Shown: positions 16,811 to 24,971 of the stretch, one piece after another
Layout of the letters: the number at the start of each line of letters is the position of its first letter
How positions within the stretch are numbered: the first letter of the stretch is position 1
DNA from: Teretinema zuelzerae
GTDB lineage: Bacteria; Spirochaetota; Spirochaetia; Treponematales; Treponemataceae
Length of the DNA stretch: 64,000 bases
NCBI RefSeq assembly: GCF_021021555.1
Contig: NZ_JAINWA010000001.1
Location: forward strand, 434,001-498,000
Reading direction: 5' to 3'
Notes under the pieces: generated by a model
Database searches by the model: none
What the model was told of the DNA's origin: nothing
What the model saw: only the letters and a program-made list of their open reading frames with translations
Translations under genes and position numbers: made by a program

Positions 16811-17767
16811 TTAATCGGTCCAGCGTCCGGTTTCCAGTTCGTCCCGGATGCGCTGCCAGCTCTCATATCGCTGTTCGTGAATGACTCCGGCGTAGACCGC
16901 TTCAAGGATCTTGCAGCCGGGCTCGTGTTCGTGGGTGCACGAATGCCCCCAGGAGCAGGTTCCCACCAGCGCTTCCATCTCCCGGAAATACAGTGCCAGA
17001 TCGCGGGCTTCGATGCCGTGGAGGACGAAGCGCCTGACGCCGGGCGTATCGATGATCGAGGCGGATTTCCCGGACTCTCCCGGCGGAAGATGGAACAGCA
17101 TGCCGCGGGTGGTGGTATGCGTGCCCCTGCCGTATTTCGCCGAAAGGCCCGCCGTTCTCAGGGACAGGCGGGTGTCCAGCGCGTTCAGAAGGCTGGACTT
17201 GCCGACTCCCGATTGTCCGACGAAGGCGGAAAGCCGCCCTTCGAGACGGGCGGCCAGAACATCAAGGCCGTCTCCGGTATGCGCGGAAACGCGGATGATT
17301 TCATACCCCAGGCGCTTCCAGTCCTCCATGCGTTCTTCCAGATCAGGATCCTGGGGAAGATCGCTCTTGTTTAATAGTATCAGCGGCTCGATTCTCTCCG
17401 CGTCCGCCTGGATCAGGGCTCTGTCAACGAAGCGGGGACGGAAAGGAGGCTCGGCGGGAGTGGTCACGACGACCGCGAGATCGAGATTCGACGCCAGCAG
17501 CTGGGGCGATTTCCCCTTCTGGTTCCAGCGCACAAAATGATTTTTTCGGGGAAGCAGATTGATGATCTGGCCTCGCTTCGGATCGTGTTCGTCGACCTCT
17601 ACGGAAACACGGTCTCCCGGAGCGAGAGGATTATAATACCCTTCCGACTCGCGGAGAATCTTTCCCTTGATCGAACACAGGCGAACCATTCCGTCTTGAG
17701 ACTCGACCTCGAAGGTGTTATTCGTGCCGCCGAGAACCATAGCTTCGATCACAGGACGCCTCCCCAT
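16811..17767 (-). CDS. rsgA: Ribosome small-subunit GTPase RsgA
   Basis: 318 residues, circularly permuted GTPase that matures 30S subunits. An OB-fold comes first, then G4 LLNKSDLP, then G1 GQSGVGKSSLLN and G3 DTPGVRRF; the zinc site is CSWGHSCTHEHEPGC. Its start overlaps the murI stop by 19 nt, implying translational coupling. Confidence 0.95.
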   Translation of the reverse strand: MGRRPVIEAMVLGGTNNTFEVESQDGMVRLCSIKGKILRESEGYYNPLAPGDRVSVEVDEHDPKRGQIINLLPRKNHFVRWNQKGKSPQLLASNLDLAVVVTTPAEPPFRPRFVDRALIQADAERIEPLILLNKSDLPQDPDLEERMEDWKRLGYEIIRVSAHTGDGLDVLAARLEGRLSAFVGQSGVGKSSLLNALDTRLSLRTAGLSAKYGRGTHTTTRGMLFHLPPGESGKSASIIDTPGVRRFVLHGIEARDLALYFREMEALVGTCSWGHSCTHEHEPGCKILEAVYAGVIHEQRYESWQRIRDELETGRWTD

Positions 17768-18543
17768 TCGATATTGAAGAGCCGCGAGAAAGTGCGATAG
17801 CGGTCTTCGATCGCGGAGGAGACGCCTCCGGTGATGTAGCAGGCGACCTCGCCGTGGTCTTCAGCGCGCGGCGGAACGAGGCGCAGGGCCTGTTGAACGA
17901 CGCCTTCCCGGGAATCGATGATTTCTATGCCCGGCCCCGCGGCTTCGCGGATTTCATCGTCGACATGCAGAAAGTGGGTGCAGGCGAGAATGATGGTGTC
18001 CACGCCTTCCCTCTTGAAGCGCTCGATCGAAGGAAGTACGGCGGCCAGCCTCTCCTCCCGGCTCGCGGTGATAAGCTCGGTTTCGATGCGCGCTATCAGT
18101 TTGGAATCTCCGATTCTGACGAAATCGCAGTCGCCGGCGAATTTGCGGATGAGCTCGTCGGTATACGGATCGACGACGGTGCGGTCGGTCGCGAGAAGTC
18201 CGATTTTCCGGTTTTTCGAACGGGCGGCGGCGAGCTTGACGGCGGGAACCGTGCCGACGAAGGGTATCGGAAACCGGGAACGGAGCGTTTCGAGGGCGGC
18301 GACGGACATCGTGTTGCACGCCACGACGACGACAGAAGGACTAAAGCGGCGAAGGAGATGCTCAACGGATTCTGAGGCGAATTCGATCACTTCGGCGCGG
18401 GTTTTCTCTCCGTAGGGAAAGTGGAGAGTGTCGGCGAGGTACACGCAGGAAGCCCTGTGCGCGTGGGAACGGAGCTGAGCGAGGTACGGAAGTCCGCCCG
18501 AGCCGGAGTCGAGAAAGGCATATTGGTACGATGAGTCGGTCAT
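17749..18543 (-). CDS. murI: Glutamate racemase
   Basis: Makes D-glutamate for peptidoglycan. The two catalytic Cys are in VVACNTMSV and LACTHFLH; DSGSGGLPYL and YLADTLHFPYGEK are the N-terminal substrate motifs. About 264 residues, a usual length. The ATG at 18543 lies one base after the stop of the zinc-ribbon gene; a TTG at 18555 is in frame. It overlaps rsgA downstream. Confidence 0.93.
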   Translation of the reverse strand: MTDSSYQYAFLDSGSGGLPYLAQLRSHAHRASCVYLADTLHFPYGEKTRAEVIEFASESVEHLLRRFSPSVVVVACNTMSVAALETLRSRFPIPFVGTVPAVKLAAARSKNRKIGLLATDRTVVDPYTDELIRKFAGDCDFVRIGDSKLIARIETELITASREERLAAVLPSIERFKREGVDTIILACTHFLHVDDEIREAAGPGIEIIDSREGVVQQALRLVPPRAEDHGEVACYITGGVSSAIEDRYRTFSRLFNIEWGGVL

Positions 18544-18544
18544 A

Positions 18545-18862
18545 TCAGGATCCAAAAAGGGAATCGAAGGCGTCGCGCGCCTTTTCGGCTTTTTCGCCCG
18601 TCCCTTTTACGAGCGGAACATGAGGCTTTTTAAACGCGGGATTCAGGGAAAAGGAATCGCAAAAGTTCGCCCGTTCTTTATCGACGATTCCGTCCTCCGC
18701 GCGCTCGGCGCAGTCGTGAAAAGAACCGGGAGAATAGAACGCGCAATTGCGGCACGATCTGACATCTGATTCGCAGGCGGAACACCGCATCGAACGAGAA
18801 ATCACTCCATCGGCGACTATAGCCGCTCCGCATTTCCAGCACATTGTTTCATAATAACCCAT
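18545..18862 (-). CDS. Small zinc-ribbon-like protein
   Basis: 105 residues, or 99 if the ATG at 18844 is used. It is Cys-rich at the N-terminus (CWKCG, CSACESDVRSCRNC, DCAERAED, NFCDSF), giving at least four Cys pairs likely to bind zinc. The tail is basic and coiled. It is the first gene of a murI-rsgA-mutS2 cluster. I cannot name the family. Confidence 0.7.
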   Translation of the reverse strand: MGYYETMCWKCGAAIVADGVISRSMRCSACESDVRSCRNCAFYSPGSFHDCAERAEDGIVDKERANFCDSFSLNPAFKKPHVPLVKGTGEKAEKARDAFDSLFGS

Positions 18863-18891
18863 TTGACCAAAAACACGCAATGACCTACAGT
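18863..18891 (+). promoter_or_regulatory. Promoter, leaderless start
   Basis: -35 TTGACC (18863-18868), 17-nt spacer, -10 TACAGT (18886-18891). The ATG at 18899 is 7 nt after the -10 and has no Shine-Dalgarno sequence. Confidence 0.7.
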
Positions 18892-18898
18892 GTAGAAC

Positions 18899-19426
18899 AT
18901 GTTCAGCACGCATCAGGTGATTCCGACCGCAAGCCTGTTCGAAATTCTCGCGTCCCAAAACGATATCCACAGCGTCGACTTCGGGAGCCTGTCCTTCGAA
19001 GGAACCGATCTTTCCGGGAAACGTTTTACCGGGTGCCGCTTTTCCAGATCGGCCTTCATCAATTCCCGCATGGACGGCTGCCGCATCCGCATGTGCTTTT
19101 TCGATTTTTCGCGCATCGAGGGGAGCACCTTCAAAAACTGCGACATCCAGTTTTCGAGTTTCGCCGGAGTCCGCCTGGACCATGCAGATTTCTCGGGATC
19201 GGACCTCCTCCACGACAATTTCAACGGGATTCTCTGCGCCGACAGCACGTTCAACGATTCGGACCTCTACAATTCGCGTTTCGTGCTCGCCACCCTCAAG
19301 AACTCGACCTTCCAAAACTGCAATCTGAAAAAAACGATGTTCTACCAGACGATACGCGAACAGGTTTCGTTCAAATCCTCCAATACGAGAGAAGCGCTTT
19401 TCATGAAAGGAGACAGCCCCGAATGA
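18899..19426 (+). CDS. Pentapeptide-repeat protein
   Basis: 175 residues. Residues ~28-150 carry about 20 tandem A(D/N)LxF-type repeats (for example VDFGSLSFEGTDLSGKRF and LDHADFSGSDLLHDNF), which form a right-handed quadrilateral beta-helix. Some members mimic DNA and protect gyrase, but nothing here points to that. It overlaps the next gene by 4 nt (ATGA). Confidence 0.92.
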   Translation: MFSTHQVIPTASLFEILASQNDIHSVDFGSLSFEGTDLSGKRFTGCRFSRSAFINSRMDGCRIRMCFFDFSRIEGSTFKNCDIQFSSFAGVRLDHADFSGSDLLHDNFNGILCADSTFNDSDLYNSRFVLATLKNSTFQNCNLKKTMFYQTIREQVSFKSSNTREALFMKGDSPE

Positions 19427-20052
19427 AAATCTATTTCCACTATTCGCTGGAAGGATTCTCGAACGGCTACCTCGTCGGAAACGAACGCTCGAAAGAAGCG
19501 CTGATCGTCGACCCGGGGGTCATGAACAGAGAGCTTCTGGATCATATCGAGGAAAACCGTTTCCAGGTCGCGGCGATTCTGGTGACGCACAGCCATGAAA
19601 GCCACTGGAAGGGGCTGGATACGCTGATGAAAATTTACGCTCCCAAAATATTCGCGGCGGACGCGGAATTGGGCGGCTGCAGAACCGAGCTCTTGCAGGG
19701 GGACGGAGTATTCACGGCGGCGGGCTTCGCTGTCCGGTATTTCGCCGCCCCCGGCCACTCGCCCGATTCGCTCATGTATCAGATTGAAAACGTGCTGTTC
19801 ACCGGAGACGCCCTTTCGGCCGGACGGTTGGGCACGACGAACAACGATTACGGAAAACGGAACCTCTTGAACCACTTGAAAGGAAAGCTGCTGAATCAAA
19901 ACGACGAAGTCATTCTGATGCCCGGCCACGGCCCCCCCACGACGGTCGGAGCCGAGCGGCTCTACAATATCGAACTGACTAGGGAATCCACCATCGAGTC
20001 GCTGCCCCTCAAGGATTTTACCACCGACCGGGAACCGTTCAGATACATGTAA
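19423..20052 (+). CDS. Metallo-beta-lactamase-fold hydrolase (glyoxalase II-like)
   Basis: 209 residues. The motif THSHESHWKG stands in place of the usual HxHxDH: the Asp-His pair is replaced by Ser-His, so one metal site may be altered. Later ligand motifs AAPGHSPDSL, FTGDALSAG and PGHGPPTT are present. Overlap with the pentapeptide gene suggests co-translation. Confidence 0.85.
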   Translation: MKIYFHYSLEGFSNGYLVGNERSKEALIVDPGVMNRELLDHIEENRFQVAAILVTHSHESHWKGLDTLMKIYAPKIFAADAELGGCRTELLQGDGVFTAAGFAVRYFAAPGHSPDSLMYQIENVLFTGDALSAGRLGTTNNDYGKRNLLNHLKGKLLNQNDEVILMPGHGPPTTVGAERLYNIELTRESTIESLPLKDFTTDREPFRYM

Positions 20053-20057
20053 TCCCC

Positions 20058-20076
20058 GGCCGCGTTTCGGCCTTTT
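20058..20076 (+). terminator. Rho-independent terminator
   Basis: GGCCG/CGGCC stem with loop CGTTT, then TTTT. Ends the pentapeptide/MBL operon. Confidence 0.65.
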
Positions 20077-20078
20077 GT

Positions 20079-21779
20079 TCAGTCCGGGATCGGGGTAGAA
20101 ACGAAAAGGCTCACCCGTCCGCCCTCTACTCCCCATCGCCTGAACACATACTCGTTAAGCTGTTCCGCCGCCTTCACGAAGCCTGACGCCTTCGTGCTTT
20201 CAATCCATTCGGCGGACTCACGGCTTCCCTTGTAGCGGAGGAACCTCTCCCTGAGATTGGAGACGAAGTACGGCTCCACCTGGGCAAGGGGTTGTTGAAG
20301 CAGATAGGCCATAAACTCGTTTTCCATCAGATAGCCGTCCGCGGGATCGTAGCCGAGGCTGTCGATCGCGGTGAAGTATTCATGGAGAAAGGCGATATCC
20401 CGCTCGTCCATCGCGGCGTAAACAGACGACACGAAGGATCGAAAATCGGGATCGATGAAGTACAATCCGTGGAAGCTCTCGTGCGTCATGAACAGAGTCC
20501 GCAGATAGCCTTTCGATTGGCGGGACAGGGAAAGCACCGCGCCCGAGCCGGCAGCCCATCCGTCCCCGGAGGGAAGAATAACGCCGTTCGCCTCCAGAAT
20601 ATCGCGAAGCAGCTCTTCTTCGGGATTAAGATTGAAGTTCTCGGCCTTTGAGCGGGTAAAAAATTCCGCAAGGCTTTCGGCACGATAATCGTGGGCGTTG
20701 AAGGCATGAAGGGAGCCGATCTCGTCGTTTGTCCACAGATGTCCCCGGTATCCTTTTTTCTCCACAAAAAACGCGAGCCGTTTGAAGAACCGGTCCTGAA
20801 TGTAATAGTCGGCGGTATCGAAGATCAGAATTGAAGGGAAGCGGTCCCAGGAGAACGCCTCGTAGGCGGACTGCCTCCAGCGGTTTTGCGGCCACAGAAG
20901 AATCTGGCGGGGATCGGCCGGTACGGGCTGGAGCGCGGACTCGGGGAACAACACGGCTGTTCCGGGAACGAGGCGGACGCTTTCAATAAACGGAGACGCG
21001 GGGGTTGCCGGTTCGAATACAGACGGTTGCGCAAACGGGCCGCGGGTCAGCAGGAAGGAGGGAATCAGGGAGCGTCCGGGACGGGCGGTCCTGCGAAACG
21101 CGAAGACGGATTCGCCGAAGAGAAACGACTCGCGCTCCTGCCTCAGGCGCGATCCGATCGAATCCGCGGAGGGAGCGAAATCGACGACGACGGTGCTTTC
21201 GCCCTGAACCTGCAAAGCGGGATAAATCGAGCGGGATGGATCGAAGGATCCCCCCTGAGAAGAGAAGGACGCGCTCAGAACCGACGGTTTTTTCGACCAG
21301 CCGTACTCAGGCGCGGTTTCTGTTATCGAAACGACGCGGACTGCCGCTGAATCCTGAAAATCGGCCTGGATGACGACGGCGGATACAGGGGATGAGGGAG
21401 CTTCCATGCGCACGACGAAGCGTGACGCAGAACCGCTGACGCGGGCAACGGCGCGCGGAGAATCGATTGAACGCGGCTTTCCTGCGGAGTCGAAATCCTC
21501 CGGACCCGCGAAGGCGAGAAAAACGGAAGCTTCCTGCGGAGGAGAGATCTCGATTTCAGCCACTACGGCGCGGGGAGAAAAGCCTTCAGGGAAGCCGAAC
21601 CAGGCCGCCGATCCCGAGGAGGCGAGCACTCCTTTTTTAGCCGAAGCGGTGATGGCCGCTAAAGGCAGAGTCTCTCCGCCGGAAAGGGACAGAGGCACGG
21701 CGGACGAGGGAAAACCGCAGGAGGCGGCGAGAAACGCCGTCATGCAGAGGGTGAGAAAAAAAAGGCGGAGGCGGATCAT
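20079..21779 (-). CDS. Lipoprotein with gluzincin-like HExxH motif
   Basis: 566 residues with a lipoprotein signal (LTLCMTAFLAASC, Cys near residue 21). The N-terminal ~250 residues are beta-rich. The C-terminal part has MTHESFHGLYF (an HExxH motif) and, ~65 residues later, MENEFMAYLLQQ, whose Glu could be the third zinc ligand, as in gluzincin peptidases. It is probably outer-surface or periplasmic. It overlaps the stop-start of the next upstream gene by 4 nt. Protease activity is inference from the motif spacing. Confidence 0.7.
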   Translation of the reverse strand: MIRLRLFFLTLCMTAFLAASCGFPSSAVPLSLSGGETLPLAAITASAKKGVLASSGSAAWFGFPEGFSPRAVVAEIEISPPQEASVFLAFAGPEDFDSAGKPRSIDSPRAVARVSGSASRFVVRMEAPSSPVSAVVIQADFQDSAAVRVVSITETAPEYGWSKKPSVLSASFSSQGGSFDPSRSIYPALQVQGESTVVVDFAPSADSIGSRLRQERESFLFGESVFAFRRTARPGRSLIPSFLLTRGPFAQPSVFEPATPASPFIESVRLVPGTAVLFPESALQPVPADPRQILLWPQNRWRQSAYEAFSWDRFPSILIFDTADYYIQDRFFKRLAFFVEKKGYRGHLWTNDEIGSLHAFNAHDYRAESLAEFFTRSKAENFNLNPEEELLRDILEANGVILPSGDGWAAGSGAVLSLSRQSKGYLRTLFMTHESFHGLYFIDPDFRSFVSSVYAAMDERDIAFLHEYFTAIDSLGYDPADGYLMENEFMAYLLQQPLAQVEPYFVSNLRERFLRYKGSRESAEWIESTKASGFVKAAEQLNEYVFRRWGVEGGRVSLFVSTPIPD

Positions 21780-22633
21780 AGGCCCATGATGCTTTTGGCC
21801 ATCAGCTTGGCTATCTCGTATTTCCGTTCGGGGGATAGCTCGGAATCCGGCCGGAGAAAGCTTTCAAAGCGGCCGGGGAAATCGTCCGGCACGGTTTTCA
21901 GCCGGTTCACCAGATTGAGATAGCCCCTGTGGGACGGCTCGAACTCGCCGTTTTCCATAAAAAGCGCCGCGCAGGCGAATTTGATGAAATTAGCCGCGGA
22001 AATCATGTTATGGAAGGAATCTTCCTGCATGAGGGAGGCTCCAAGGTCGGAAAGATAATGCTCCATGCTGGACCGGTAAAACGAGCCCATGCGCGTCCAG
22101 AACGAATCGGGCAGGTCCGCCAGGCGGACGGTGACCGTAGAAAGCCAGTCGGAACGCTGAAACAGGGGATGACAATGCGCAAGGCGGTAAAATACATAGG
22201 TTCCGCTGTCGCGGATCTTCCAGAGATCGGAGCCTGAGCGCAGGGCGATCGAGGCAAGCTCTTCGATGCGCTCCAGAGATTTATATTCGATCCGCACCGG
22301 AAGTTCGCCGACCAGGAAACGATCCTTCGTGCCGGTCGGCGAAGTCTCGAACACCGTGTGCTCGGGATAGGAATCCCGGCGGGTTTGGGGATTGGGAATA
22401 TCTCCCCGCGTATACACATCCAATATGAGCGCAAAATAAGGATCGAGGGTGTCCGCGGTTGCGGCCTCGTTGAGGCAGATGCATTCGACGGACGTCCAGG
22501 CTGAAAGCGACGAGGCAAGAGTCTCCGCAAGTTCGCGTACCTTCGGTTTCATGGTATACTTCATGCCGTATTTTACCATATCAGCCGTCGGATGTGAATC
22601 GAAATGATGAAAAATCAATCTCCCGGAGATCAA
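21776..22633 (-). CDS. Conserved hypothetical protein, ~260-285 aa
   Basis: No named family recognised with confidence; the region FALILDVYTRGDIP followed by FLVGELPVRIEYKSLERIEE resembles nucleotidyltransferase-fold proteins such as DUF4037, but this is weak. Start is uncertain: TTG at 22633 overlaps the upstream repressor stop codon (TTGA), while ATGs at 22579, 22564 and 22552 are internal options without strong ribosome binding sites. It is likely in an operon with the LexA-like repressor upstream and the lipoprotein downstream. Confidence 0.6.
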   Translation of the reverse strand: MISGRLIFHHFDSHPTADMVKYGMKYTMKPKVRELAETLASSLSAWTSVECICLNEAATADTLDPYFALILDVYTRGDIPNPQTRRDSYPEHTVFETSPTGTKDRFLVGELPVRIEYKSLERIEELASIALRSGSDLWKIRDSGTYVFYRLAHCHPLFQRSDWLSTVTVRLADLPDSFWTRMGSFYRSSMEHYLSDLGASLMQEDSFHNMISAANFIKFACAALFMENGEFEPSHRGYLNLVNRLKTVPDDFPGRFESFLRPDSELSPERKYEIAKLMAKSIMGL

Positions 22634-23274
22634 GCCCGATGCATCCAGGCGATGACGCGCCCTTCCACCCTGAAGTCCTCAAGATCCGGACCGGTCAGAA
22701 TGCGCACGGGATACGAGGGATTTTCGCTAATCAGATGAACCGCGGTTCCCGCCGGATCGAAATGCACCCGTTTGACCAAAAGGCGGGTATTTATCGAGAC
22801 GACGAAGACTCCGTCTCCGCCCTCCTCGCCGGGGGCGAACAGGACGATGTCCCCGTCTCCGAGGCCGATTCCGGTCATCGAGTCTCCGCGGACTTCGACG
22901 GCGCGGACACGGTCGCTCCTGCGCGATCCGATCAGGGAGCGGGGAACCGGGAGGCGCTGGATTTCTGCGGCCTCGCTTATCTCGACTCCGCGACCCGCCG
23001 CGGCCTCCTGCCGTATAAAGGAAACTGAAACGGAAAAATCGCTGTCGTCTTCCGGGGTTTCGCCGGTTAAGAGCCAGGTAAGATCGACGCCGTACGCGCG
23101 GGCGAGGCGGACCAGCACGTCGCGGGAGGGCTCCCGCTTGCCGAGTTCTATATCTCCGGACACCACCGGATGAATTCCCAGAGATTCGGCGAAGGCCTTT
23201 TTCGTCAGCCCTGCCCGGCTTCTGATGCTCGCGTAGCGGCCGGAAATATCGTCCCTGAAAGATGGAGTTTTCAT
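22630..23274 (-). CDS. LexA/CI-like self-cleaving repressor (XRE HTH + S24 peptidase)
   Basis: 214 residues. Residues ~8-65 are an XRE helix-turn-helix (IRSRAGLTKKAFAESLGIHP). The C-terminal S24 domain keeps a full catalytic dyad: Ser in EVRGDSMTG and Lys in RLLVKRVHF. An Ala-Gly cleavage-type site is present in RQEAAAGRGVE. It is therefore expected to be inactivated by RecA-stimulated self-cleavage. It is divergent from umuD-umuC and shares the operator region at 23284-23318. Start 23274 is chosen for its AGAGGAA site. Confidence 0.9.
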   Translation of the reverse strand: MKTPSFRDDISGRYASIRSRAGLTKKAFAESLGIHPVVSGDIELGKREPSRDVLVRLARAYGVDLTWLLTGETPEDDSDFSVSVSFIRQEAAAGRGVEISEAAEIQRLPVPRSLIGSRRSDRVRAVEVRGDSMTGIGLGDGDIVLFAPGEEGGDGVFVVSINTRLLVKRVHFDPAGTAVHLISENPSYPVRILTGPDLEDFRVEGRVIAWMHRA

Positions 23275-23283
23275 GTATTCCTC

Positions 23284-23318
23284 TTGACGGATAAGCATTA
23301 TGCTTATATTATTAAGCA
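23284..23318 (+). promoter_or_regulatory. umuDC promoter with triple TAAGCA operator
   Basis: -35 TTGACG (23284-23289), 17-nt spacer, -10 TATTAT (23307-23312). Three alternating half-sites fill it: ATAAGCA, then TGCTTAT (palindrome 23291-23307, 3-nt centre), then TAAGCA (23313-23318), which forms a second inverted pair with the middle one. A dimeric repressor bound here would cover both the spacer and the start site. The LexA-like protein encoded divergently is the likely binder. Confidence 0.75.
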
Positions 23319-23363
23319 CGACAGGAAGAATAATACTCTTTCTGCGTAGAAAAGGCAAGAAAT

Positions 23364-23714
23364 ATGGCGAATGAAACGGGATTTCCTTCTCCCGCCCGGG
23401 GATACGAGGCAAATACGATCGACCTGAATACTCTCATGGTCCACAACGCTCCCGCCACCTTTTTCATGCGGATGCAGGGCGGTCAGCTCATATACCGGGG
23501 CATTCTGTCGGGAGACATGCTGGTGATAGACCGCTCCCGGCCGCCCATGCCAGGGTGCCTGGTAGTATTCCGCCGCGAAGGCGAATTCGCCTGCAGGGAA
23601 CTCAGAAGAGAGGGAGAACGACTCCTCCTCGCCGACGGCTGCGGAGAAGGAATCAAAATCGACGAGGAAACCGAAATTTTCGGCGTAGTGACGGGAGTGG
23701 TGCGAAACTTATGA
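23364..23714 (+). CDS. umuD: UmuD'-like polymerase V accessory subunit lacking the peptidase dyad
   Basis: 116 residues, about 24 shorter at the N-terminus than E. coli UmuD. The protein starts MANETGFPSP, so it begins at the position corresponding to the UmuD Cys24-Gly25 cleavage site. The catalytic Ser region GDSM reads GGQL, and the Lys of TVKKL reads ACREL. It therefore looks like a pre-processed, inactive-as-protease UmuD'. The fold-defining strands are kept (IDLNTLMVHNAPATFFM, GILSGDMLVIDRS). It overlaps umuC by 4 nt and its promoter is under the divergent repressor. Confidence 0.85.
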   Translation: MANETGFPSPARGYEANTIDLNTLMVHNAPATFFMRMQGGQLIYRGILSGDMLVIDRSRPPMPGCLVVFRREGEFACRELRREGERLLLADGCGEGIKIDEETEIFGVVTGVVRNL

Positions 23715-24970
23715 TTTTTCATGTGGACGCGAACAGTTTTTATGCCTCTTGCGAACGGATATTCAGGCCAGATCTGGAGGGAAAGCCGATAGTCGTTCTC
23801 TCGAATAACGACGGAATCATCATCGCCCTCAATGACGAAGCAAAGGGGGCGGGATTGCGGCGCGGAGACCCGTGGTTCAAGACGGCGGCCGAATGCGCGC
23901 GCAAGGGAGTCTCCGTTTTCAGCTCCAACTACACCCTCTACGCGGACATGAGCTCCCGGATCGTCTCCGTTTACAACCGCCTCTGCCCCGAAGTGGAAGT
24001 GTATTCCATAGACGAATGCTTTCTCTACTTTCCCGACTGGAAATGCCCCGACTATCCGGGAATCGCACATCGCATCCGCAATACGGTATACCGGGAAACG
24101 GGGATGCCGGTATCGGTAGGCATCGCCCCGACGCGCACGCTCGCCAAGATGTGCAACAAGCTGGCGAAAAAGAGCGGAGGGGTGTTCAGCTGGGAGGACT
24201 GCGACAAGGAGGGGGTTCTGGAAGCCTATCCGGTCGAAGACGTCTGGGGTATCGGCTGGTCGAAGACCAAAATGCTGCGCCGATACGGCATACGGACAGC
24301 AAAGGACCTGCGGGATTTTCCGCTGGAGCACGCGAAAAAACACCTTACCATTACGGGAATGCGGACAGTTCAGGAATTGCGCGAAATTCCCGCCCAGGAT
24401 AAAGAGGAACGGGAAAAAAGGCAGAATATATGCTCCTCGAAATCCTTCGGAGAGCCGGTCAGTTCGCTTGCCGACCTCGAAGAAGCCCTGTCGGCCTATA
24501 CCCATGAAGCCGTTTCGCGCCTGCGCGAACAGAAAAGCAAGGTGAAATACGTTTCCGTCTTTCTCATGACGAACCCCTGGGACGAGTCGGGGCCCCAATA
24601 CACGAACCAGGCGTCGGCCGCCCTGGAAACGCCTACCTCCTGGCTGCCGGAAATTCAGGGCGCGGCCCTGGAGCTGCTCCGCGGCATGTATAGAAGCGGA
24701 TACCGGTACAGAAAGGTGATGGTAAATCTTTTGGGTCTGGAGGACGACACGGTCCCGCAGGGCGAACTCTTCGACAGTCCCGAGCGCTCGCAGACCCTGA
24801 AGAACAATCAGTCCCTTATGGAATGCCTCGACGAACTCAATTCCCGGTACGGACGGGGAACGCTCAGGCTGGGAAGCAGCGCCCGCGCTCCGGGCGGATG
24901 GGGAATGCAGCGGCGCTTTCTGTCTCCCGCATATACGACCGACATACGGGCACTTCCCGAGGTTCACTGA
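23711..24970 (+). CDS. umuC: Y-family DNA polymerase UmuC
   Basis: 419 residues, translesion polymerase V catalytic subunit. The fingers-palm motifs are MIFHVDANSFYASCERIF, VVLSNNDG, YSIDECFLYF (catalytic Asp-Glu) and VSVGIAPTRTLAKMCNKLAKK. A little-finger domain and a C-terminal UmuC-type extension (RGTLRLGSSARAPGG) follow. Start ATG at 23711 overlaps umuD's stop. Together with the UmuD'-like subunit it would make an SOS mutagenic polymerase. Confidence 0.95.
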   Translation: MIFHVDANSFYASCERIFRPDLEGKPIVVLSNNDGIIIALNDEAKGAGLRRGDPWFKTAAECARKGVSVFSSNYTLYADMSSRIVSVYNRLCPEVEVYSIDECFLYFPDWKCPDYPGIAHRIRNTVYRETGMPVSVGIAPTRTLAKMCNKLAKKSGGVFSWEDCDKEGVLEAYPVEDVWGIGWSKTKMLRRYGIRTAKDLRDFPLEHAKKHLTITGMRTVQELREIPAQDKEEREKRQNICSSKSFGEPVSSLADLEEALSAYTHEAVSRLREQKSKVKYVSVFLMTNPWDESGPQYTNQASAALETPTSWLPEIQGAALELLRGMYRSGYRYRKVMVNLLGLEDDTVPQGELFDSPERSQTLKNNQSLMECLDELNSRYGRGTLRLGSSARAPGGWGMQRRFLSPAYTTDIRALPEVH

Positions 24971-24971
24971 C

